Source: Pseudomonadota bacterium (GTDB taxonomy: Bacteria > Pseudomonadota > Gammaproteobacteria > Burkholderiales > Burkholderiaceae_C). Taken from it: 10,038 nucleotides of DNA. The position numbers were made by a program, and so were the translations under genes. Each line of letters begins with the position of its first letter. The stretch's first letter is position 1. Positions 1-6,669 of the stretch are shown here, piece after piece. Under the pieces are notes generated by a model that did not search any database, was not told where the DNA came from, and was given only the letters and a program-made list of their open reading frames with translations. The stretch is taken from NCBI GenBank assembly GCA_018241985.1, contig JAFECV010000042.1:1-10038 (forward strand), written 5' to 3'.

Positions 1-1547
1 CAGCCGGCGATGGTGTCGGCGACCAGGCGCAGCACCGCGGGGTGCATCGGGTCGTACAGGTGCGCCACCGCTTCGTCGGCGCGGTCGATCGCCAGCGTGT
101 ACTGGATCAGGTCGTTCGTGCCGATCGACAGGAAATCGAAATAGCGCAGGAACATCGGCAGCGCGAGCGCGGCCGCCGGCACTTCGATCATCGCGCCGAT
201 CTGCACCGGGCCGCAGCGCACGCCGCGGCGATCGAGGTCGGCGCGCGCCACGTTGATCTGCGCCAGCGTCTGGCGGATCTCGCCGGCATGCGCGAGCATC
301 GGGATCAGCAGGTTGACCGGCCCGTGCGCCGCCGCGCGCAGGATCGCGCGCAACTGGGTCTGGAACATCGCCGGATCGGTCAGGCTCCAGCGGATCGCGC
401 GCAGGCCCAGCGCCGGATTCAGGCCGGCGCCGTCGCGCGGCTGCCCGCGCTCGAGCGGCTTGTCGGCGCCGATGTCGACGGTGCGGATCGTGACCGGCCG
501 GCCCTGCATGCCTTCGACCGCGCGCAGATAGGCCTGGTACTGCTCCTGCTCGTCGGGCAAGCGGTTGAGGCGCCCCATGAACAGGAATTCGCTGCGGAAC
601 AGCCCGACGCCGGCCGCGCCGGCGCGCATCGCGGCGGCCGTGTCCTCGGGCAGTTCGATGTTCGCCAGCAGCTCGATCTTCTGGCCGTCGAGCGTGACCG
701 CGGGCGTGTGGCGCAGCCGGGTCAGGCGATCGCGCTCAAGCTGGCCCTGGCGCTGCACGAAGCCGTATTCGGCCAGGATGATCGCGGACGGGTCGACGAT
801 GATCACGCCGGCGTCGCCGTCGATGATCACCCAGTCGTCCTGGCGCACCAGCTGGCTCGCCGAGCGCGTGCCGACCACCGCCGGGATGTCCAGGCTGCGC
901 GCGACGATCGCGGTGTGCGAGGTGGTGCCGCCGACGTCGGTGACGAAGCCGGCGAACACGCTCTGCTTGAACTGCAGCATGTCGGCCGGCGACAGGTCGT
1001 GCGCGACCAGCACCAGCGGCACGTCGATCGAGTCGTCCAGCAGCAGGTCCTGCGCGGTGCGGCGCCGCGTGCCGGCGGGCGCGATCGGCAGCGCCGCGCC
1101 CTTCATGTGGCGCAGGATGCGCTCGACCACCTGTTCCAGGTCCGCCTTGCGCTCGCGCAGGTAGTCGTCCTCCATCTCGTCGAACTGGCGCGTGATGGTC
1201 TCGAGCTGCGTGGTCAGCGCCCACTCCGCGTTGTACAGACGCTTCGCGATCCACTGCTTGACGCCGCTGATCAGCTCCTCGTCCTGCAGCAGCATCAGGT
1301 GCACGTCGAGCAGCGCGCGCAGCTCCTGCGGCGCGTCCTTCGGCGCCATCTGCGCGATGCTCTGCTGCAGCCGGTGGATCTCGTCGACCACCGCGTTGCG
1401 GCCGTTGCGCACCCGGTCGATCTCGGCCTCGACTTGGGTTGGCTCGATGAAGTAGTGCGCAACGTCGGCCCAGCTCGATGCGACCAGCACCGCGCGCCCG
1501 ATCGCGATGTTGCGCGCCACCGGCAGGCCGTGGATCGCGAGCGTCAT
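1..1547 (-). CDS. ptsI: PTS Enzyme I (phosphoenolpyruvate-protein phosphotransferase), C-terminus cut by window edge
   Basis: Cytoplasmic first enzyme of the phosphotransferase system: it takes phosphate from phosphoenolpyruvate onto a histidine and passes it to HPr. About 515 residues are present. The family is usually 575-600 residues, so roughly 70 C-terminal residues, including the conserved active-site Cys region, lie outside the window. Seen in order: N-terminal start MTLAIHGLPVARNIAIGRA; the HPr-binding helical region; the phosphohistidine motif GGTTSHTAIVARS with the active His at about residue 211 (codon at 915-917); GLFRSEFLFMG near residues 315-325, which contains a PEP-binding Arg; GAMIEVPAAAL near 450; and SIGTNDLIQYTLAIDR near 472-490. 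The start at 1547 is supported by a GGAG eight bases upstream and by the family's N-terminus. It lies 72 bp downstream of ptsH on the same strand. The identification is very secure. Confidence 0.97.
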   Translation of the reverse strand, partial: MTLAIHGLPVARNIAIGRAVLVASSWADVAHYFIEPTQVEAEIDRVRNGRNAVVDEIHRLQQSIAQMAPKDAPQELRALLDVHLMLLQDEELISGVKQWIAKRLYNAEWALTTQLETITRQFDEMEDDYLRERKADLEQVVERILRHMKGAALPIAPAGTRRRTAQDLLLDDSIDVPLVLVAHDLSPADMLQFKQSVFAGFVTDVGGTTSHTAIVARSLDIPAVVGTRSASQLVRQDDWVIIDGDAGVIIVDPSAIILAEYGFVQRQGQLERDRLTRLRHTPAVTLDGQKIELLANIELPEDTAAAMRAGAAGVGLFRSEFLFMGRLNRLPDEQEQYQAYLRAVEGMQGRPVTIRTVDIGADKPLERGQPRDGAGLNPALGLRAIRWSLTDPAMFQTQLRAILRAAAHGPVNLLIPMLAHAGEIRQTLAQINVARADLDRRGVRCGPVQIGAMIEVPAAALALPMFLRYFDFLSIGTNDLIQYTLAIDRADEAVAHLYDPMHPAVLRLVADTIAG

Positions 1548-1583
1548 GGCCGGCGCTCCGGCGTGCACCTGGGCTCGCGTCTG

Positions 1584-1616
1584 GTCGCGCCGCATCCGGC
1601 CGGAATGCGTCGCGCC
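1584..1616. repeat. Direct repeat flanking a small palindrome between ptsH and ptsI
   Basis: GTCGCGCC occurs at 1584-1591 and again at 1609-1616. Between the copies lies a near-palindrome, GCATCCGG followed by CCGGAATGC (1592-1608), perfect except for one extra A. On the coding (minus) strand it can fold as a short hairpin with one bulged T, starting a few bases after the ptsH stop. There is no U-tract, so it is not a standard terminator. It could be an mRNA-processing or attenuation element setting HPr to Enzyme I ratios, but that is inference. Confidence 0.4.
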
Positions 1617-1619
1617 ATG

Positions 1620-1889
1620 CTATTCGCCCTCGCCGAACTTGTCGGCAATCAGCGCCAGCAGCGCGTCCATCGCCTCCTGCTCGCGCTCGCCGTCGCACTC
1701 GAGCACCACCTGCGTGCCGACGCCGGCGGCCAGCATCATCACGCCCATGATGCTCTTCGCGTTGACCCGGCGCTCGCCCCGGCTCATCCACACGTCGCAG
1801 GGAAAGCTGCCGGCGAGCTTGGACAGCTTCGCCGACGCGCGGGCATGGAGCCCGAGCTTATTGCTGATGGTCACGTCGGTTCGGGTCAT
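1620..1889 (-). CDS. ptsH: HPr phosphocarrier protein
   Basis: Small cytoplasmic phosphocarrier of 89 residues, the usual family size. It accepts phosphate from Enzyme I on a histidine and donates it to EIIA proteins. The active-site motif LGLHARAS places His15 and Arg17 at the canonical positions. A second motif, NAKSIMGVMML, puts a serine at residue 46. That is the residue phosphorylated by HPr kinase/phosphorylase in organisms that have HprK, and betaproteobacteria generally do, so dual regulation is plausible (inference). The start ATG at 1889 is preceded by an AGAAG-type ribosome-binding sequence. The gene overlaps the 3' end of the upstream EIIA gene by 32 bp, consistent with one mRNA. 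The N-terminal sequence MTRTDVTISNKLGLHARAS is typical of proteobacterial HPr. Confidence 0.97.
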   Translation of the reverse strand: MTRTDVTISNKLGLHARASAKLSKLAGSFPCDVWMSRGERRVNAKSIMGVMMLAAGVGTQVVLECDGEREQEAMDALLALIADKFGEGE

Positions 1890-2301
1890 CGGTCTTCTTT
1901 GCCTGGTTCTGCGGGACCGCCGGCGCCACCTGCATCACGCCCTGGCTGCCGCCGACCACCGCGCGCGACACCAGCGCGTCCAGCGGCTCCTGGCAGTAGC
2001 AGACGGTGCGCAGCACCATCGGCAGGTTGACGCCGGTGACGAGACGCGAATGGATGCCGTCGATCAGCTTCTGCGCGACGTTGCACGGGGTCGCGCCGAA
2101 CACGTCGGTCAGTACCAGCGTGCTGTCGGTGCCCAGGCGCGCGAGCGCGCCTTGCGCCACGGCCAGCGTCTGCTCCGGCGGTTCGTTCGGCGGCACGTCG
2201 AGCGCGACCACGCCGCTGGCGCAGTCGGGGAACACGTGCAGCGCGCATTCGCGCAGCGCGCTCGCCAGCGGAGCGTGGGCGATGATGAAAATGCTGTTCA
2301 C
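1858..2301 (-). CDS. PTS EIIA component, mannose (EIIA-Man) family
   Basis: Cytoplasmic phosphoacceptor of 147 residues in the EIIA(Man) family (ManX N-terminal domain-like). The nucleophilic histidine is His9 in FIIAHAPLA. The conserved LVLTDVFGATPCNVAQ segment supplies Asp66, which pairs with the phosphohistidine in this fold. VTGVNLPMVLR near residues 88-98 is also typical. The start codon is GTG at 2301-2299. It overlaps the TGA stop of the upstream lipoprotein gene as GTGA, suggesting translational coupling. The C-terminal tail of about 20 residues (PQNQAKKTDDPNRRDHQQ) is polar, is not part of the fold, and is encoded largely over the start of ptsH. No EIIB, EIIC or EIID is visible, so a regulatory rather than transport role is likely in this arrangement (inference from similar betaproteobacterial clusters). 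Confidence 0.93.
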   Translation of the reverse strand: MNSIFIIAHAPLASALRECALHVFPDCASGVVALDVPPNEPPEQTLAVAQGALARLGTDSTLVLTDVFGATPCNVAQKLIDGIHSRLVTGVNLPMVLRTVCYCQEPLDALVSRAVVGGSQGVMQVAPAVPQNQAKKTDDPNRRDHQQ

Positions 2302-2873
2302 TGCGACCGATTATCCGGATTTGCTCCCGCCGGTTGAAGTTTCAGCGACGAAAAGAAGGTTTCGCCGACCTCTTGCTGGAGCTTGGGCGCATACACCACG
2401 GCATCGAACAGCTGCACGCCGTCCGGCGTCGCTCGCGCGAACCACGCCGCCTGCAGCGTCACCGCGCCGCCGTCCAGCCGCTGCCCGCTCGCGCTGACGC
2501 GCACCGACCCGGGCAGACCGAGCCCGCCCGCGGGGACGAAGGGTTGCTCGCCGGTGGAACGCGCGCGCAGGTTCGCCAGCGTCACGGCGCGCCACTGCGC
2601 GAGCAACGCGTCGGCGCGCGCCGGATCGGCGATCGGGTTGGTGTGCGCGATCGCGAACTGCGCGCCGCCGGTCTCGCAGCTGAGCATCTCCATCAGCACG
2701 GTCTGGCCGTCCAGGTCGACCGAGCGCTCGGCCCGCTGCGGCTTGCACGGCAGCAGCGCGGACAGCGCCGCGTGCTGCGGATGCACCACGCGCCAGTCGA
2801 AGGTCGGCCGGCAGGCCGCCAGCAGGACGAGGCAGAAGGCGCAAAGCAGGGCGAGGCGGGGCATGGGCTCCAT
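2298..2873 (-). CDS. Putative lipoprotein of unknown function, first gene of the PTS cluster
   Basis: I do not recognise a named family. From the ATG at 2873 it encodes 191 residues. It has a short N-terminus, a hydrophobic stretch (about residues 7-20) and a lipobox LAAC with the lipidated Cys at residue 21, so export and membrane anchoring as a lipoprotein is likely. An ATG at 2864 would give 188 residues and is an equally good start: GGAG lies just upstream, but only three bases away. An upstream ATG at 2954 would add a very Arg-rich leader in extreme-GC DNA and is unlikely. The mature part contains two more Cys (in LPCKPQ and LSCETGG) that could form a disulfide. Its stop codon overlaps the GTG start of the EIIA gene, so it is co-translated with the phosphotransfer genes. 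It may be lineage-specific. Confidence 0.75.
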   Translation of the reverse strand: MEPMPRLALLCAFCLVLLAACRPTFDWRVVHPQHAALSALLPCKPQRAERSVDLDGQTVLMEMLSCETGGAQFAIAHTNPIADPARADALLAQWRAVTLANLRARSTGEQPFVPAGGLGLPGSVRVSASGQRLDGGAVTLQAAWFARATPDGVQLFDAVVYAPKLQQEVGETFFSSLKLQPAGANPDNRSQ

Positions 2874-2966
2874 TATGGTGCGGCGCCGCATGGCGCCGGG
2901 CTGGCGCCCGCCGCACCGCGACCGCCGGCCGGGCACGGGCCGCCGCCGGCGCAAACTGCTGCTGCA

Positions 2967-2981
2967 GCGCTAAAATAGCGC
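2967..2981. promoter_or_regulatory. Palindromic -10-like element in the divergent intergenic region
   Basis: GCGCTA-AAA-TAGCGC is a perfect 6+3+6 inverted repeat. It contains TAAAAT (2971-2976) readable as a -10 box for the plus-strand TlpA-like gene, and TATTTT (2977-2972) readable as a -10 for the minus-strand lipoprotein/PTS operon. No convincing -35 is seen on either side. A plus-strand transcript would start near 2983 with a leader of about 20 nt and a GGGA ribosome-binding sequence at 2989-2992. It could equally be a repressor site. It is AT-rich against a very GC-rich background. Confidence 0.45.
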
Positions 2982-3001
2982 CTCACCCGGGAAGCCTCGA
3001 G

Positions 3002-3502
3002 ATGAAACGATCGCTCTACAGCATCGCGGCCGTGCTGATGCTGGCCATCGCCGGCGGCGTGGTCTACCTGAATGCCGGCCGCTCCGCGGCACCGCAGTCG
3101 ACCTTCGTGCTGCTCGACGGCTCGCGGGAGAGCACCGCCGACTTCCACGGCAAGGTCACGCTGGTGAATTTCTGGGCAACCAGTTGCACCACCTGCATCG
3201 CCGAGATGCCGCAGATCGTCGCCACCTACGACCAGTTCAAGGGCAAGGGCTTCGACACGGTCGCGGTCGCGATGAGCTACGACCAGCCGAGCTACGTGGT
3301 CAACTACAGCGAAACGCGCAAGCTCCCGTTCAAGGTCGCGATCGACAACACCGGCGCGGTCGCCAAGGCCTGGGGCGACGTGCAACTGACCCCGACCAGC
3401 TACCTGGTCGACAAGCACGGCGAGATCGTGAAGCGCTACGTCGGCGCGCCGGACTTCGCCCAGCTGCACCAGTTGATCGAGAAGCTGCTGGCCGAGACCT
3501 GA
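3002..3502 (+). CDS. TlpA/ResA-like thioredoxin-fold disulfide reductase, membrane-anchored
   Basis: A 166-residue protein with an N-terminal signal-anchor (hydrophobic residues about 7-23) followed by a periplasmic thioredoxin-fold domain. The active site is WATSCTTC, with the redox pair Cys62 and Cys65 in a CXXC. The cis-proline motif LTPTSYLVD has Pro131. The KVTLVNFWA strand before the active site and VDKHGEIV after the cis-Pro are typical of TlpA, ResA and AhpC/TSA-like reductases. The likely role is reduction of disulfides in exported proteins such as apocytochromes, or general periplasmic thiol maintenance; the substrate cannot be told from sequence. The start is supported by GGGA nine bases upstream. 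It is divergent from the lipoprotein-PTS operon. The leader lacks an obvious cleavage site, so retention as an inner-membrane anchor is more likely than release. Confidence 0.9.
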   Translation: MKRSLYSIAAVLMLAIAGGVVYLNAGRSAAPQSTFVLLDGSRESTADFHGKVTLVNFWATSCTTCIAEMPQIVATYDQFKGKGFDTVAVAMSYDQPSYVVNYSETRKLPFKVAIDNTGAVAKAWGDVQLTPTSYLVDKHGEIVKRYVGAPDFAQLHQLIEKLLAET

Positions 3503-3514
3503 GCCACAGGGCCG

Positions 3515-3537
3515 TGTCTCGACGGTTTTTTGAGACA
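3515..3537. repeat. Inverted repeat with T-rich loop downstream of the TlpA-like gene
   Basis: TGTCTC (3515-3520) and GAGACA (3532-3537) are perfectly complementary, separated by 11 bases that include a run of six T. It lies 13 bp after the TlpA-like stop. Because the T run is inside the loop rather than after the stem, it is a poor rho-independent terminator. It may be a weak stop signal or a protein-binding dyad. Confidence 0.35.
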
Positions 3538-3563
3538 AACAGGCCTGCAGCGGGCGCGCAGCC

Positions 3564-3593
3564 TTCACGATCAGCTATATTTTGCATAGCAAA
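3564..3593 (+). promoter_or_regulatory. Candidate AT-rich promoter/operator upstream of the GNAT gene
   Basis: In otherwise GC-rich DNA there is an AT-rich island with TATATT at 3576-3581, directly followed by a perfect dyad TTTGC-ATA-GCAAA (3581-3593). A good -35 at 16-18 bp is not evident; TTCACG at 3564 is too close. The dyad lies 60-70 bp before the acetyltransferase start and could be an operator or part of a promoter. Function is inferred from composition and symmetry only. Confidence 0.35.
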
Positions 3594-3652
3594 CTGAGAA
3601 TGTATCGGCGCTTCGTGCGCAGCGCGCCGTCGCACTTGCCGGAACGGCGACC

Positions 3653-4186
3653 ATGACTTCTTTGTCTGCGCAAGCGATCCGCATCGCCCCGGCGACCGGT
3701 GCCGAGCAGATCGGTTTCGTGCGCGAGCTGTTTCTGGACTACGCGCGCAGCCTGCAGATCGATCTCGCGTTCCAGGATTTCGAGCAGGAACTCGCTGCGC
3801 TGCCCGGCAAATACGCGGCGCCGCGCGGTGCGCTGCTGCTGGCCTGGGTCGGCGACGCGCCGGCCGGATGCATCGCGATGCGCGGCCTCGAACTGGCCGA
3901 GCACCCGAACGCCTGCGAAATGAAGCGGCTGTACGCGCGCCCGGCGTTTCGCGGACTCGGGCTGGGCAAGCGGCTGGCGCTCGCGCTGCTCGATGCCGCG
4001 CGCAGCGCGGGCTACGCCGCCATGCTGCTCGACACGCTGGCCGAGATGCGCTCGGCCCGGTCGGTCTACCACGAACTCGGTTTCGTCGAGATCGCCCGCT
4101 ACTACGACAACCCGCTCCCGGGCGCGCGCTACCTGAAGCTCGACCTGCGCCGCGGAAATTCAGCCGAATCGGGCGCAAGCGATTGA
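3653..4186 (+). CDS. GNAT-family N-acetyltransferase
   Basis: A 177-residue cytoplasmic protein with the GNAT fold. The acetyl-CoA binding motif A is visible as ARPAFRGLGLGKRLALALL, with the pyrophosphate-binding RGLGLG at residues 100-105. A strand-helix (AAMLLDTLAEM) follows, and then the usual C-terminal VYHELGFVEIARYYDNP segment (about 138-153), which typically helps shape the CoA and substrate site. The substrate (amine, amino acid or protein) cannot be told. The start at 3653 has only a weak ribosome-binding sequence (GGAACG), but no better in-frame start precedes it. The last codons and stop run into the palindromic repeat at 4156-4221, so the C-terminal tail after LDLRR looks repeat-derived. 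It is convergent with the peroxiredoxin gene, 40 bp away. Confidence 0.88.
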   Translation: MTSLSAQAIRIAPATGAEQIGFVRELFLDYARSLQIDLAFQDFEQELAALPGKYAAPRGALLLAWVGDAPAGCIAMRGLELAEHPNACEMKRLYARPAFRGLGLGKRLALALLDAARSAGYAAMLLDTLAEMRSARSVYHELGFVEIARYYDNPLPGARYLKLDLRRGNSAESGASD

Positions 4187-4221
4187 TTGGCGCTCGCTGT
4201 TCGCTATTGAATTAATAGCGA
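4156..4221. repeat. Intergenic palindromic repeat resembling a Comamonadaceae-type element
   Basis: The segment starts AAATTCAGCCGAATCGGG, continues through an imperfect AGCG...CGCT dyad (4178-4194) and ends in a perfect 8-bp hairpin TCGCTATT-GAATT-AATAGCGA (4201-4221). The order (AAATTCA-GCC-AAATCGG, AGCGC dyad, CTATT/AATAG hairpin) matches from memory a repeat abundant between genes in Comamonadaceae; I could not search for it. The hairpin sits between two convergent genes, where it could act as a bidirectional stop signal, although neither side has a U-tract. Its 5' half overlaps the end of the acetyltransferase coding sequence. Confidence 0.55.
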
Positions 4222-4226
4222 TCGGC

Positions 4227-4733
4227 TCAGACCTTCACTTGCGCGAGAAGCGTCGCAGCGTCGCTGACCTCGAACTTGCCGGGCGCCTCGACGTTCAACG
4301 TGGCCACCTTGCCGTCCTTCACCAGCATCGAATAGCGGGTGCTGCGCAGGCCCAGGCCCTTGCCGGTCAGGTCCAGCGTGAGCCCGGTCGCCTTGGCGAA
4401 CGCGGCGTCGCCGTCGGCCAGCATCCGCACCTTGGCTCCGGTCTTCTGGTCGCGCGCCCAGGCACCCATCACGAACGCGTCGTTCACGCTGACGCACCAG
4501 ATCTCGTCGACGCCGGCCGCGCGCAGCGCATCGGCGTTCTGCACGTAGCCCGGCACGTGCTTGGCCGAGCAGGTCGGAGTGAACGCACCCGGCAGCCCGA
4601 ACAACGCGATGGTCTTGCCCGCGGCGGACTTCTGGGCATCGACCGGGTTCGGGCCGATGCTGCAGCCGTTGCCTTCGACTTCCGAATACTCCATCAGGGT
4701 AACGGCGGGAAGTTGGTCGCCAATCTGGATCAT
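4227..4733 (-). CDS. Prx5-type peroxiredoxin (AhpC/TSA redoxin family)
   Basis: A 168-residue cytoplasmic thiol peroxidase that reduces peroxides. The peroxidatic motif PGAFTPTCS gives catalytic Cys55, with the Thr/Pro residues of the active pocket. The conserved STRYSMLV segment supplies the catalytic Arg. WCVSVND at about residues 79-85 is characteristic of the Prx5 subfamily (Cys80). A third Cys is at residue 24. No Cys is seen in the late region (after about residue 120) where 2-Cys atypical Prx5 proteins carry their resolving Cys, so a 1-Cys mechanism using glutathione or another external thiol is likely (inference). The ATG at 4733 is preceded by GAGGAG at ideal spacing and matches the family start; an in-frame ATG at 4826 would begin inside the terminator hairpin and is rejected. 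It lies downstream of the rpsQ terminator, so it probably has its own promoter or depends on read-through. Confidence 0.93.
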   Translation of the reverse strand: MIQIGDQLPAVTLMEYSEVEGNGCSIGPNPVDAQKSAAGKTIALFGLPGAFTPTCSAKHVPGYVQNADALRAAGVDEIWCVSVNDAFVMGAWARDQKTGAKVRMLADGDAAFAKATGLTLDLTGKGLGLRSTRYSMLVKDGKVATLNVEAPGKFEVSDAATLLAQVKV

Positions 4734-4754
4734 GCTGCGCTCCTCGAGGTGAAG

Positions 4755-4785
4755 GGATCGGGCGGCGCGGGTGCCGTGCCGATCC
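4755..4785. repeat. Inverted repeat in the peroxiredoxin leader
   Basis: GGATCGG (4755-4761) and CCGATCC (4779-4785) are perfect inverted repeats 17 bases apart. An inner CGGC (4763-4766) and GCCG (4773-4776) can extend the hairpin with a small internal loop. It sits 22 bp upstream of the peroxiredoxin start, just beyond the rpsQ terminator. It may be a leader hairpin or a regulator-binding dyad. No U-tract follows, so it is not a second terminator. Confidence 0.4.
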
Positions 4786-4787
4786 GC

Positions 4788-4821
4788 AAAAACAAAAATG
4801 GCCCGCAACTTGTGCGGACCA
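4788..4821 (-). terminator. Rho-independent terminator of the S10 ribosomal operon
   Basis: On the minus strand TGGTCCGCA, loop CAAGT, then TGCGGGCCA forms a 9-bp stem with a single G-U pair. It is followed directly by TTTTTGTTTTT. This is a textbook intrinsic terminator. It lies about 50 bp after the rpsQ stop and upstream of the peroxiredoxin gene, marking the end of the rplC-rpsQ transcript. Confidence 0.9.
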
Positions 4822-4870
4822 TCCATTGTCGGCCTGTTCGCGGCGACGTGCCGCGGCGCCAGAGAAAAGC

Positions 4871-5140
4871 TCAGACCGCGGCGGCCTTCTGCACCAGCCG
4901 GGTGGCGACCCAGTTCTTGGTCTTGGAGATCGGCCGGCTCTCGGTGATCTCGATCAGGTCGCCCAGCTTGTACTCGCCGTTCTCGTCGTGCGCGTGGTAC
5001 TTGCTCGAGCGACCGACGATCTTGCCGTACAGGTCGTGCTTGACGCGGCGCTCGATGAGCACGGTCACGGTCTTGTTGCGCTTGTCGCTGACGACGCGGC
5101 CGACCAGCGTGCGCTTGAGGGATTTCTTCTCGTCCGTCAT
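4871..5140 (-). CDS. rpsQ: 30S ribosomal protein S17
   Basis: An 89-residue primary 16S rRNA-binding protein of the small subunit, OB-fold, of normal length. The start region [20 protein letters not shown], then [15 protein letters not shown] and the C-terminal [17 protein letters not shown] are diagnostic of bacterial S17. It is the last gene of the ribosomal cluster here, 12 bp after rpmC, and is followed by an intrinsic terminator rather than by rplN. Confidence 0.98.
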   Translation of the reverse strand: MTDEKKSLKRTLVGRVVSDKRNKTVTVLIERRVKHDLYGKIVGRSSKYHAHDENGEYKLGDLIEITESRPISKTKNWVATRLVQKAAAV

Positions 5141-5152
5141 GGTGTCGCTTCC

Positions 5153-5347
5153 TTATTTTGCCGTCTGCTTCTCGGCAAGAATGGTCTTGGCGCGGGCCAC
5201 CGAGCGGCGCGCCTGGCGCAGCGACGCGGTGTTGTTGAGTTGCTGCGTGCCCTTTTGCATGCGCAGGCCGAAATGGGCCTTCTGCAGCGCGCGGACCTCG
5301 GCCTGCAGGCCGGCAACGTCCTTCTGGCGCAGTTCAGCGGTGTTCAT
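5153..5347 (-). CDS. rpmC: 50S ribosomal protein L29
   Basis: A 64-residue helical protein of the large subunit near the peptide exit tunnel, where it helps form the docking site for trigger factor and SRP. The start [18 protein letters not shown] and the conserved [18 protein letters not shown] segment followed by [10 protein letters not shown] identify L29. Length is typical. It lies between rplP and rpsQ in the standard S10 order, with gaps of 21 and 12 bp. Confidence 0.97.
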   Translation of the reverse strand: MNTAELRQKDVAGLQAEVRALQKAHFGLRMQKGTQQLNNTASLRQARRSVARAKTILAEKQTAK

Positions 5348-5368
5348 CCTGGGATTCTCCGAAGGGGG

Positions 5369-5785
5369 TCAGGCGCCGATCGCGCGGCTGACGAAGGTGG
5401 TGCGCAGCGGCAGCTTGGCCGCGGCCAGGCGGAACGCCTCGCGCGCGAGTTCCTCGGGCACGCCGACGATCTCGAACACCACCTTGCCGGGCTGGATTTC
5501 GGCGACGTAGTACTCGGGATTGCCCTTGCCGTTGCCCATGCGCACTTCGGCGGGCTTCTGCGAAATCGGCTTGTCGGGGAACACGCGGATCCAGATCCGG
5601 CCGCCACGCTTGACGTGGCGCGAAATCGCGCGCCGCGCCGCCTCGATCTGGCGCGCGGTCAGGCGCCCACGGTCGGTGCACTTGAGGCCGAAGTCGCCGA
5701 ACGCCACGGTATTGCCGCGCGTCGCGATGCCGGTGTTGCGTCCCTTTTGCTCCTTGCGGAATTTTCTGCGTGCAGGTTGCAGCAT
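5369..5785 (-). CDS. rplP: 50S ribosomal protein L16
   Basis: A 138-residue large-subunit protein that sits near the A-site tRNA. It starts [17 protein letters not shown] as nearly all bacterial L16 do. Other family segments are [38 protein letters not shown] and [20 protein letters not shown]. The Arg in EVRMGNGKG corresponds to the position hydroxylated in some proteobacteria. It starts 14 bp after the rpsC stop. Nothing is unusual in it. Confidence 0.98.
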   Translation of the reverse strand: MLQPARRKFRKEQKGRNTGIATRGNTVAFGDFGLKCTDRGRLTARQIEAARRAISRHVKRGGRIWIRVFPDKPISQKPAEVRMGNGKGNPEYYVAEIQPGKVVFEIVGVPEELAREAFRLAAAKLPLRTTFVSRAIGA

Positions 5786-5799
5786 CTTGGTTCTCCGTC

Positions 5800-6652
<853 letters not shown>

Positions 6653-6669
6653 AGTTCGCTTTCCGCCTT

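Noticed and set aside
42..2030. A 662-codon open frame on the plus strand opposite the PTS genes
   Set aside because: Its product is dominated by Arg, Ala, His, Asp and Gln with no recognisable domain. It lies antisense to clearly real ptsI, ptsH and EIIA genes. Long antisense frames are expected at this GC content.
2298..2954. Upstream start at 2954 for the lipoprotein
   Set aside because: It would add 27 Arg-rich residues before the signal peptide, which is incompatible with a normal lipoprotein leader. The ATG at 2873 or 2864 fits.
4734..4826. Extended N-terminus for the peroxiredoxin from an ATG at 4826
   Set aside because: The start would lie upstream of and read through the S10 terminator hairpin. 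The ATG at 4733 has a strong GAGGAG site and matches the family N-terminus.
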